Source: Nectonema munidae
Lineage: Eukaryota > Nematomorpha > Nectonematoida > Nectonematidae
NCBI GenBank assembly: GCA_030549495.1
Contig: JAUIRK010000242.1
Location: 203,574 to 267,573, forward strand
Direction of reading: 5' to 3'
Length of the DNA: 64,000 bases
Both the position numbers and the translations under genes were made by a program. Positions 24,529 to 35,700 of this stretch are shown piece by piece; within the stretch, counting starts at the first letter, position 1, and each line of letters opens with the position of its first letter. Below the pieces are notes generated by a model, which saw only the letters and a program-made list of their open reading frames with translations, made no database searches and had not been told where the DNA came from.

Positions 24529-27500
24529 GTAAGTTCTCTTCCACTCTTTTATTGTGACCGCATGAAAGAGTTAAAAATGGGGACCGTTATATCGACCCTT
24601 AGTAATTTCTCTTTTAGAAATTTGACTCGTAAAGCAATTTCCCCTCACTTGATTCCACTCCATTGGTTATTCCAATGAAAATTGAACTTGAATCAATTAT
24701 AATGATAGATAGTCATTAATTTAGTTAGTTAATTATACGCTAGTTGATTATTTGGTTAACTAGTCAATTTGATTATTTCTAAGTTAGTTAAAAAGAGAAT
24801 GAATTTGATTCAAGATAATTTCATCTGTTAAAATTTCATTAACCCGTAAACTAAATAAATAACCGTTAACTATCAAACTAACTAAGATAATTTCTAAAAT
24901 AAATATTAAATAATCATAATTTTGTTTATTATTTTGTTTTAATAAATTTCAACCATTCTTTTGAATATCAGGAATAAAATTTTCGGAATGGAAATTGTTT
25001 CAAATTATGAATTTTTTTACTGATCTATCCTTTCTTTAAAGTGTCGATTCACTTTTTACTACAAACGGGACAATTTGTTGATTGACTCTCTTATTTTCGA
25101 ATATAATTAAAATAGTATTCATTTTTCTATAACTTGATACATAATATATTTTATAAAATAGATTAGAAAATACTTAGTGAACCAATCAAAACGTTTTAAT
25201 ACCAAATACTTTTCAAAGGCGCATCAGCCCAAATCTGCTCTATAGTTTTCTTTCTATCTACAAATATAAAAATAATATTTCTGCATAAATAACTATTTCG
25301 CTAAAAATATTCTAAAATTTCACCTTAAAGTGTAGATCAACTATAAATAAAAGAAGAGTGAATTCACTTTTGGCGAATGTTTGCGTCACCGTCTTCTCCC
25401 GATCTCACAAATTTGGACAGCTTTTAATTCATCTGCCTTACCTATTTTTAGAAGGTGATGCGTAACTGCGCTCCAAAGAAAAGACGTCTTTGCAGACTTT
25501 CTTAGTGGTTTAGCAGAAGCTTGAAGCCAACTCATTTTAAAATCAAACGCTTCCTATTCATTAGAAATTATTATTTCGCATTCTTTACACACATTGTTTC
25601 ACTCTTAGAAATTCGCAAGCCAATGTTTTTATTTGTAAATAAAACATCGTATTACATTTTTTAAATACCAATAAAATATTTTACAACTTTTTTGCTTATT
25701 GAATATTTTGAGTTTTGAATCAAAAGTAATGAGAAACGACAAAAGCAGACACCAATCAGAGCCACCGTACAATTAATATGGAACCATTGGGCCAATGAAA
25801 ATACTTCTTTAAATTTTATTGTACAAAATTGTCTAGATTATTATATGTCTTCAAACTTTGTGACTTTTCCTAAAATTACAAGAGGCATCTTTTGCTACAG
25901 TAGTTGAATGACTCTCTCATGTAAAAACTGTCAATCAAAATCAAATTTACAATTTTTTCAACAAATGTTTTGTATTATTATTCCATAACTTATAAGTTAT
26001 AACTTAGTGTCTACATTAGATACACTCTTGAAAACTTATAATCATATATATATATATATATATTGGAACACATAACACTTATATATACATATTTTTAAGA
26101 AAAACGTGTCAACTTTGTATCAAATGTCAATCAAAATTTTGATTGATGATAAAATTGCGTACGAAAACATTTATTCAAATTTAAAATAAGATTAATCTTT
26201 TTATACCAAATTGAGGATGCTGATTTTATTTTTAAATTAAGTTATTAGGGTTAAGAAATATATAAGTGTCAATCAAATTTGCGGTTTCGTGTGAGAATGT
26301 GTCTCGAATAACATTTTAAATAAATTGAGCATGCTGTTTCTTTTCTCTGCTCATTTTTTTGCAATTAGACTTTAAAGTGTAAAGATATCAATCATATTTG
26401 TTGTTCACGCCAAATAACAATTTCCGAAGATATTATTTATATTCTCAATAACATATCATTTTTATACTAAAAACTAGATCATACTAATTTCATTTTTCGA
26501 CGCAGTTTTCGTGATTAGGATGTGAAAATATAAATAAAAATAAAAAAAAACAAACAGTTATTCACATTTTGAGTAGAATATTTTTAACTAAATTGACCAT
26601 ACTGTTACTATTTTTTGGCTAAGTTTTGACCATTACTGTGAAAAAATGTTTCAAAATGCATTTCAATTTGTAATTCACTAAAGAAGTAATCTGAAAATTT
26701 TCTAACAGTTAGAGTTACAATAACTATGCCAGAACCCACTATGTGAAGAATTCTGAATATTTTTTTATAAATGTGAATCGAATTCGACAAATTTTCCCCT
26801 TCATTGTAAAAGAGAGAGTCTTTTAGATGATAAAGGCGAAAAACTTTTTGTAAAAGAAAAAAGAGGATTATGAATGATTACATGAAGAACAAAACTTTTC
26901 AAAAAGGATTGATTGCGCAACAAATATCCAGAGTGATATATGTTCATTTCACGTGATACTACACCACATAATATTGATATAAAAAAAGGCAATATCAAGA
27001 AAGAGATTCTCTTAAAAAAAGCTCCAAAATCGCTTAAATTTAGAATGTAATAAATCTCTGAAAAAAGCGCTTTTGAACACAGATTACACAAAATGAATTT
27101 CTGATGTAAATCAGAAATACCAAGCAAAGATGAATTTAAAATGAAGAAAAAAATGAGATACAATGTAAAGTATAGGAGAAATGAAACGTAAACTACAACC
27201 AAATATCGAATTCGTAAACGAAACAATAGAGATCCTATTGCTATATATATAGTTCAAAGTTGTCTCTTTAATTAGTAAACGAAGGGAAGGATAAACTAAG
27301 GAACAAGAATCAAACGAAGGAAGACGAAAAGTGCTCTGTTTAATTTGAGTAACACTCAGTAATATTTTTCACCACGCCATTTTGTAGCAATTTTTATAAA
27401 AATTATTTTGCTAAATAAATTTTTTTATCATTTATGCCAAAGATAAAATCATTAATGAATCAAGAAAAAAATTATCTTATCCATTGAGCTTAAATAGACA

Positions 27501-27606
27501 AAAGTCTATTTAGTGTTGAAATAACTGAAAATATACCCGTTTTAATTACACCCAAATGGAGTATTCATTACCCGTGTGTCAGGAATGGATCTTGGTCAAA
27601 AATGTA
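24529..27606. other. AT-rich DNA downstream of the SEA/EGF exon
   Basis: The missing 3' exon of the EGF-SEA gene may be here. I tried acceptors near 25450-25500 and found no open phase-compatible frame. A TA microsatellite lies at about 26043-26064. A 141-codon minus-strand frame at 26801-27226 is low-complexity hydrophobic and unsupported. Confidence 0.35.
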
Positions 27607-27630
27607 GGGGGGGGGGGGGGGGGGGGGGGG
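27607..27630 (+). repeat. Poly-G tract, 24 bases
   Basis: An uninterrupted G run able to form a G-quadruplex. Its length may be unreliable in the assembly. Confidence 0.9.
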
Positions 27631-27725
27631 CTGTGCCACTTTTTCGAATTTTTTTCTAATATTTTCTATCGTGAAAAGTTGTTATTTAAACGTTTAAACT
27701 AACTTTTCCGTTTTTATCAAAACAT

Positions 27726-27882
27726 TAGTGGTTTAGTGGCTGCGAGGTTAAACGGTTAGAAGCGCTGCTATCGATCTGAAGTTCCAGGTTTAAGCCTCGC
27801 TTCTGCTATAGATTATCCATAGCTCGATGTTAGATGCAAATTAGTACTTTTTTCGATGAAAATACCACACCACCTTAACCCC
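27726..27882 (+). mobile_element. tRNA-derived SINE, family C-like, diverged
   Basis: The head has TGGTTTAGTGGCTGCGAGG (A-box-like) and CCAGGTTTAAGCC (B-box-like). The 3' part, with TAGCTCGATG and CGATGAAAATACCACACCAC, resembles the body of family C copies (CGATGAAAACACC). Confidence 0.55.
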
Positions 27883-30555
27883 TAATCATAAAGATTCAAA
27901 TTCAAAGTTACTACATTGTTTAATTGCTACATTGTTTTTATAATTTCATTTCATGACAAAAATATCGTCATAAAAAATAGAGAAAATTTAATTTACTGAA
28001 TGGAATGCAAATTGTTCAAAAATGATAAAAAAAATATTTGACCACAAATTAACCAAAGTTAAACAAACAGTAAGCATAATTTACATCTAGTTTGAAAAAA
28101 GTATTTTCATAATCAAATTGAACATCTTTAATTTGCTGTGTATAGATAAGCTTACTTTAAAATAATGAGAAAAAGTGTTTAGCGATAAGTCATCAAGCTA
28201 ATTTACTGACAAAAAATATTTTGGCCGAATTAATCACCAAAATTTAGTTTATTGAATAAATTAAGACAGTATTAAGCAAAAAAGTCAAATTATAATATAT
28301 TTTGAAGTTTATACATTAGACATTGATTGAGAGGTTTAATTGATTTTTGACAGGTTTGATTGATTTTCATAAAAAAAAATAACGCAATCAGATTTTCAAT
28401 CTATTATTTAGTGGGATCATTTTTGAATTTTGTAAAAATATTCAATATTTTAGGAATAAATGAGGGGGGGGGGCAAAAAAACACGACCCCATCCCCTTGT
28501 GACTGAGAAAATAAAAATAGCTTGTCATAAATATGATTAAGGAATTCAAAGTTTATAATTACAAAAAGCTCAAATTTCATTGATATAGAATGAGGAAAGA
28601 AAGGAGAATACATGAAATGTGAAACATTTGAACGTTTTGAATAATGAAATGGACTACAAGCTCATCAGTCAAAAAAGAAAGAAATTAAGAAGATAAAAAT
28701 TTTGAAATAGTTAATATGCAAAGTGAGTGAAATATAATTAATTGAGAAGAAGCCGTTATAAGTTCCAAAAATAAAGTTAGCAAAGAAATAAAAGATAGCA
28801 GATATAAAACTAAAAAAGATGTTTCTACGAATAAGGAGTCCAGACTTTCACTCCGTTCTAATTGTAGAACATTGGATCAGAGATTTTTTAATATTAATCT
28901 TAGGGTCATCCGTCATCCATATATGACGCCGAAAGGTAATAGAAGAGAGGGAAGGTCAACCCAAATTAGGATGTTCTTTGTTGGATGTGGTGTGATTTTT
29001 ATGCTTTAATATAAGGCTATAGATTATATATAAATCTAAAAATGAGTGATAGATGCCATTTGTTAGTTTTCTTCTAATCTGAGTATCTTCTAAATTTGAT
29101 TGTTCAATCATAGTCTATTACTTTCCGAGTATTCTCAAGGGAATTTGGTGACACCGTAAGCGGCATTGATTAGCCTTTTGTGTAGCCAGGTCAAAATTAA
29201 ATCGAAAAAAAGTAAGTCAAATAGAAGGGTGAACTTTTATTTTTTTTCTTGATTTTGGCCTATCTAAAATTTGTATATATTTATATGACCAAATGAACTT
29301 ACTTTATCTTAAATTTACCAAATTAATGAAAAACCCTTATTATTTAATTTTAATATTAAAATTAGATCCAGATTGGCATTAAAATTTAATGAAATTATTC
29401 TCTGCATGAGTAATAGGAAAAGTCAAGTTACAAATATATTCCCTTACTCCTTCTCTTACTCTTAGTCCCCTCTCAGCCCTTGTAGAAAAGTGAAAAATTT
29501 CTAGAACAAAAAATTTACATGAAAGTGTAAATCATGAAAGTAGTAATGAAAAACGAAAAAGAAAGCTATTCTTAATTATTACAAACGTGCGGCGTTAGAA
29601 TGCTATATTGGTGATGTTAGCTAAAGAGCAATGCTAGCCACAAACGCCGTACATGAAGCGGCTGTTCGATCTAAAGTGTCAGAAGATACATTTTTCGAGG
29701 CCAAAGCCAGTAATAATATATCACTTGTAACGAAAACAGTCCATTTCACCAAGACAGTATTTTAGCAAAACAAGTCTAATCTTATTAAAGATTATTAAAG
29801 AGTAATATATGCCAAAATAAACGTTTGATGCCGATGCTGGAATGGAGTTGGTAATACACACGCTCGCTGAATTTTGGCTTAGCCAGCCTACCGATTTGGC
29901 ATGTGGATTACACTATATGTAAACAGTTTGATCAATTCGTCATTATGAGATTTATGTTGGAGAGTATTGATAGTAAGAAACGATAATGCTAGTATGATTT
30001 TCTAATTGCAGTAATAAATAAAAGAACAAAAACGCTGAAAGCTGATAGGTTGCGGGCCCAAAATTTCAGAAACTGGAGTCCAGTTACAAGAAAAAGAAGC
30101 ACAGTCACTTGCTGCTTGCGGGAGTTGAGCTGCGTGATAGACGAGATTGCGTTCATTAGGTTATGGCTCATATGCGCTATGCACTATGTTTCAGCCACTG
30201 AGATGCTAAACAGTAGAACGGAAGCTCCGTAATTTCTAGATCACAATGCTTTCGTTCGTTCAGCGATTTCTTTTGAGAAAGATCGTTGTGTCGATCAGCT
30301 AGTTGCCCAAAATTCAAGCGTAATGCGTTTTAACTTTAGACACGTTATGTGCTTGTGTAGAGGGTAAGAATGCCTATATGTTTAGCATATAGAATGATTT
30401 TACTCATAATGTTAAATATTTAATATACAATAATTACGTAAAATTAGACAAATGAAAAAAGACTTAATAAATATTCTTAAAAGTTTCAACCCCTAAAAAA
30501 AGCTAAAGAGGTTCTTATCCTGGATCAAGATTATATTGTAATTGCTAGCATATCC
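27883..30555. other. AT-rich DNA with possible old element remnants
   Basis: No gene supported. A G run with flanking CACGACCCCATCCCC near 28460-28500 looks like a worn transposon end. The stretch 29580-30330 is less AT-rich and includes GGTTGCGGGCCCA at 30048-30060, discussed as a possible Copia-type primer site. Confidence 0.35.
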
Positions 30556-32099
30556 AGCGTTGCCAGATCTACGGATTTATCCATATTTTACGGATTTTTG
30601 AGGCTAAAATAGTCCTACGGATTTTTGACTCTTCCAGATTTTTCTACGGATTATTTTTTTCTACGGATTTTTCGGTTCATTGAAAATTTTTTTTGGCTTT
30701 TAATAAAATCATAAAAAAAAATTTTTCTCCATTTTTTAAATTCTGAAATGTGAGGGCCAATTTTTAAATAAAATATATTTTACACAAATAAATTTCAATT
30801 TAAATTTGGTTTATTTCAATTTTAAGACTATGTCTGATTCCGATAATTATATTTCTGAAGTTTTTTCTCTTAAAAAAACTTAAAACGAGAATATATGATT
30901 AATCTTACAAAAAAGAGTGGGAAAAGAAATGGGATTGACTCAAAAAAGGTGGTTTAGAATGCTCAGCATTTTGTATTTTATGTCTAATAAATTGTTGGTT
31001 GTAAGTGGTGGATTTAAAGATCTCGAAAAGCATGCCAAAATAGCTCTTCACATGAAAAATGCAAAAAATTTGGAAAATACAGAAAAAAACTTTCAATCTT
31101 TTTATGAAAAAAAGAAAATGATGATCCCGTGAAAAAATCAGAAGTTATATTTTGCAACTGGTTAGTTGAGCATAATTTACCTTTTCTCATTTCTGACCAT
31201 TTTACGAAGTTATTGGCAAGACTCTGTCCAGACTCATCCATAGTCAAAAGTTTAAGTACATGCTTAAGTTGGAAGATTTCCTCATATCGTAAAAACTGAT
31301 GAAATAGATAAACTGACTGATGAGTATTTAGATTATCAGTTTTTCAAATTTCCTGATGGCTTTGAGAATTTTGAGGTTGATCTTTTTTGGCGAAAGATTG
31401 CGAAAGTGCAAACTTCAGATAAAAAATTCAGGTTTCCAATTTTATGCGGACTGATGATGGCATTATTAGTATTACCACATTCAAATGCCGATTGTGAACG
31501 CCTCTTCAGTTATGGAATTACTTCAAATCCGTTTTTTATTTGCTATATCTTATGTTTTTTCCATTACAGCATGATTAACAATATAAAAACTAATAAAAGG
31601 AACCAGCTTGGTTTAGATACCATCTCAGGCCTATTACACATCAAAACCAATGACCCAGGAAAACCTTGTTATAAATATGAGCCTCCAGAAAGTTATATCA
31701 ATTCTACAAATGTAACCCCTAAGTGATGGAATATTTAAGGCAATCAAGGCAGTGTAATATATTGTGTTTTTTCATCATTTTTTTCTTATGTTACTTTTTT
31801 TATATATATTGTGTTTTTATTTTTCCATAGTTTAATTCAATTTTTTATTTTGTTTGTTGTTCTTATGTTGATTTTAGAATAAAATATAGTTTTTAGTGAT
31901 TCACTAAATGTAAAGAGGCACCATACTTAAAAAATTTTATGATTTGGAATACTATTACTGAGAGATATAAAAAAATGATCTGACAAAAATTAAAAAAAAT
32001 GAAGAGCCTCGGACCACCGAAAAATATTGGATCTACGAATTTCTAAGGATTTTTTGAAGCAAGTTTACGGATTTTTGATAAAATATGCCTGGCAACACT
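30556..32099 (+). mobile_element. hAT-type DNA transposon relic
   Basis: Short inverted repeats AGCGTTGCCAG (left) and TGGCAACACT (right) are flanked by GCATATCC (30548-30555) and GCATATCT (32100-32107). That is a 7-of-8 match to the 8-bp target duplication of hAT elements. Sub-terminal TACGGATTTTT motifs recur in both ends. The interior holds an N-terminal piece (30917-31132, with SGGFKDLEKHAK as in zinc-finger leaders of hAT-like proteins) and a C-terminal dimerisation piece (31406-31726, with LPHSNADCERLFS). The catalytic middle is absent, so it is an internally deleted, dead copy. Confidence 0.8.
31406..31726 (+). pseudogene. hAT transposase C-terminal dimerisation fragment
   Basis: The stretch LLVLPHSNADCERLFS matches the conserved hAT dimerisation motif (LPHSNADxERVFS). 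It is followed by NNIKTNKRNQLGLDTISGLL, which corresponds to KIKTDFRSxLxxxTLxALL. About 20 extra residues (ITSNPFFICYILCFFHYS) interrupt the two motifs. Confidence 0.65.
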
Positions 32100-32170
32100 G
32101 CATATCTCTTTTACTAGATGGATCTAGCCTCATTGAAGTGTCTATTTTCTGGAAAAGAATCGTTCTTTAT

Positions 32171-32318
32171 AAAGGTAAAGGTACCCCGGGGTGTTTTCAT
32201 CGAGAAGGCACAATTGCGCGGCTTGTATCGAACTATAAGGAAAGCAGGCTTGATGCGAAATCGAACCCAAGACCTTGAGTTATCAAATCCAGCATCTAAC
32301 CAACCCTACTCACGCCCC
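32171..32318 (-). mobile_element. tRNA-derived SINE, family C, copy 1
   Basis: Minus-strand head GGCGTGAGTAGGGTTGGTTA and B-box-like GGGTTCGATTTCG. The body GAAAACACCCCGGGGTACC ends in a CTTTAC-type tail. Nearly identical to the plus copy at 54981-55135. Confidence 0.85.
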
Positions 32319-32595
32319 TATACGGTTATATGATTCTTAAATTACTGCTAATTTTAGAGTTTTTTGTTTAAATGTTTTAATATTATCTATTTATGTTGAA
32401 ATGCACATTTATCTCTTCCGCTAATTACATTAACTTATTTAATTTAAGTTCTTTCCACTAAAAATAAAATGCGGCTCATTTTTAGTTAATTTTTAATGGC
32501 GTCCTTAATTTGTTTTCATTTTGTTCCTTATTATTTTAGTTCTATAAAAAAATAAGTTCCCCCATTGTTTTTAACATAATGTTACTTTTTTAATA
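32319..32595. other. Presumed promoter/5' UTR of the acyltransferase gene
   Basis: AT-rich 280 bp between the SINE and the start codon. No TATA box or initiator could be singled out. Confidence 0.3.
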
Positions 32596-32765
32596 ATGAT
32601 TCTATATATCATTTTTTCTATCATTGTTTTCATCTTAATCTTGTGGATTTTTTATAAGAAAGTCTGGTTCTATTTTAAGCTCTTTGTTTTTGGTATTATT
32701 ATCCTATTTGTTAGTTCATGTTGGCCTCTAAGTTTGTTTTCTTTTGGTGATACAAAAAATCAGAA
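32596..32765 (+). CDS. AGPAT: AGPAT exon 1: N-terminal membrane segments
   Basis: Starts [19 protein letters not shown] with A at -3. Two hydrophobic helices flank a basic KKVW stretch. Ends ...GDTKNQ plus two bases before GTAATA at 32766, matching the GRNVENMK end of the human exon-1 region. Confidence 0.8.
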
Positions 32766-35700
32766 GTAATATACCTTAAATTCTTTAATTTAATAAAAAT
32801 TTATATATTTTTTTCCTAACCCTTAATGATCTCTTTTTTGATTATTAATAATTAATGCATAATATAAAAATATATTAAACATAACTAAGATCAAGTTTTT
32901 ATTGTATGGTTTTTTGTATGTCGATTCTTCGTGTGCGGAATAAACTTAATTTAATTTATAATATAATTGGAAAAAATGTTCAGAGAAATTATGATGATTT
33001 TAAATCAAAGTTTTAGATATAATAAAACTTAGAGGGTTATGGGGTGTACAAGGTTATTTAACCAACAAACAGGAATTTTATTAAAAGTTAATTTTGTACT
33101 ATAATTCAGTTAACTCTTCTGGAAAAGAAATGTTTTTTTAATATTCTAAAATTACTTATAGAATTGTCAATTACTAAGTTTATACTTTCATCATAATTCT
33201 ACTCTGAAAAATCATTCAAATTCATTAAAATCTCATTTATTTTTTGTGATCTTTTTTTCAAGCTAGCAAAATAACTATTACGAGTAATTACGCTACTTCA
33301 ACGTTGGCTTTTGCTGCTTATAAAAACTAAAAATATCTTATATTTTTATTATATAAAAATAGGCAGTTATGCTTCCTATTATTTTGAAATAATTCTGAGA
33401 ACAGACAGTTTCATTTTAAAATAGTGAAAATTGCTCTATTAGATTATTTTGTCTCCTTTCTCTCTTATGTTAATTATGTAGCAAATTTTTCAATCTTGAG
33501 TAAAACGTAAAGGTACCGTGGGTGTATTTTCATTGACAAGGCACTGATGTACATCTTATGTCAAACTATGAACAAATTGGTATCGATGAGAAATCGAACC
33601 CATAGGCTTCCGTGATGAGTCCATCATCTTAACCAACCTGACATGCCACCCATAGAGTATGCTGTAGTGGATACGTCAAATTAATTTTTGTTTAAGCTCT
33701 ATAACTTTTTCTGATAGACTTTTTTTCATTAAAAGTTATTATAAAAGGCAAATCATTGCAAAATGTTAAAAGTTATTTTACTTTTTGTAGCTTGCACGAA
33801 TTTGACTTTTAAACTATTTTTTGAATGATGCTGAGAAAAATAAAGTAACGCAATCTTAATTTATTGTTTGATTTTTGTTTGCACAATTTTATCTTCATTT
33901 TATACCCTTTTTTGAAAGTCTAACTAACTTCCACTTATTCTTATACACTAAAAAGAATGAAAAAATTCTAATAGATAGTTCTCTAACTTTAGTTCGGTTT
34001 TACATTTTTGATAGAAATTACCTCAGAAAAGTTATGTAATTTGGATGTGTTTTTTTTAAAATTCATTTTTCTCAATAAAACAATTTTATTTTTTAGGAAG
34101 AAGAAATGGAACAACTGAAAATTAATGAATGTTTTTTTTCATTCAATTAAATTATCAATTTTTTTTTATTGTTAATGATATCTTTACCCCTTTTCTACAC
34201 ATAATTTGGATATGGTGCGCATCTATTTGAAGTTAGAAAGAAGGAGCTATATATAAGTTCTTATTCATTGTTGACGTTAAGCTTAAGGGCGGGGGTTAAA
34301 GTTTACATTAAGCTTAATTAAGAATGAAATAGAATAGACAAGAGAGGAGTAGGAATTCAGAAAAATTTGTTTTCCTTTTTGAAGAAGCTTGAAAGTTCGC
34401 CCCCTCCCAATAATTTCAAGGATGTGCGCCCTTGGGGATGTGGAGTCGCACGTTTTGAGAAGGAGTCGGAATAATTATTGCGACTCTGACACCGGTTTTA
34501 AAAATAGTTTTATTCATAATTGTTAGATTAAAAAATAAATTTATTCTCTTTAGTACCCTACGTTGCAAAAAGGCAACATCTTTATCATTTTGCTCTTATG
34601 TTGTGTTCTTGCAATTCATAGAAAGAAGGTTGAAAATATGGTACATGCCATTACAATTTTAACATTGGTTATAAATCAGTGTTTCTCAACGTTTACGCAT
34701 TACTTGCTGTAACATTATCCTCTAATGTTATTAAATGACATTCAATTAACACCTTTTAATGTACGCACTATCCTGTACTGTTAATATTCAATCTCCAAGA
34801 CACAATTACATTTATAACACCTTTAAGCCTCATTGTACCACACATACGCATACCTGAATAATGCACAGAACATATACTTATATATATGTAAATAAAGAAA
34901 GCGAGGCGTCACTTCTTTAGATCTTCACCGTCATCAACAAAGGCTATCAATGAGCCAGAGAAAAAGTGAAGATTGAAGACCTCTGCTAATTCACCGTTAT
35001 AAGGCTATGAATGAGCCAAGAAGATTGAAGACCTCTGCCAATTCACCGTTGTCATCAACAAAAGGCTATCAATGAGCCAAGAAGTTTGAAGATCTCTATC
35101 AACTTTCGTTAATATAATAAAATTATATCCTTAATTACACCTCAACGTAACACTTGCCTAGTTTCTAGAAGGCCCCAGACCCCTGCTATAAGCAGTGTGA
35201 TTAATAATTTTATTTTCTGTGAAGGAAAAGGAAAGAAACATAATTTAAAAATTTTATAATGTTTCATTGAAAAGGTATTTGGCTGAATTAGTGCGATATC
35301 TGGAGTTGTACTTGAGCAGCAAGCTTTAAAATTCATCGCTTAATGTTTGTTGGCTCAAGTCTCATCCATCTACAACACGCAATCTGTCTCTATTTTTTGC
35401 TTTTAAATTTATAAAAGCTGAAAACCCTTCCTCCCACTTTTAGGTAGAAGCAAATGGAACAAGGACACACAAAACTAGTGGCATGCTGACTTGACTTGGA
35501 AAGAAGTTGCAGTTTCAAAATTACAAATAGGTGAAGTCGGTGTGGAAAAATGATAAATAAGTGAAGTCGGAATCGATAATTATTTTTCCGACTCTATGAC
35601 CCTGCCCATCACCTCTTTGAATTCCTCCCTGAATGCGATAAAGTCTCTAAAACTCAAAAAAAAAATTTTTAAGTATAATCTACTTGAGAATTTAAAAATT

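Larger units (their letters stand above)
34440..35605. mobile_element. Possible DNA element with GGAGTCGG ends, carrying a solo LTR
   Basis: A GAGTCGGAATAATTATTGCG stretch at about 34464-34490 is matched in inverse near 35555-35595 (GAATCGATAATTATTTTTCC then GACTC). The ends resemble widespread non-autonomous elements rich in GGAGTCGG. The solo LTR lies between them. Boundaries are approximate and no target duplication was identified. Confidence 0.35.

Noticed and set aside
25380-25560. Search for the transmembrane exon of the EGF-SEA gene in a G+C-richer patch
   Set aside because: Acceptors at about 25452 and 25495 lead to early stops in the required phase.
26801-27226. 141-codon hydrophobic minus-strand ORF, looks like a membrane protein
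   Set aside because: Composition follows the local T-rich bias and no conserved membrane-protein motif is present.
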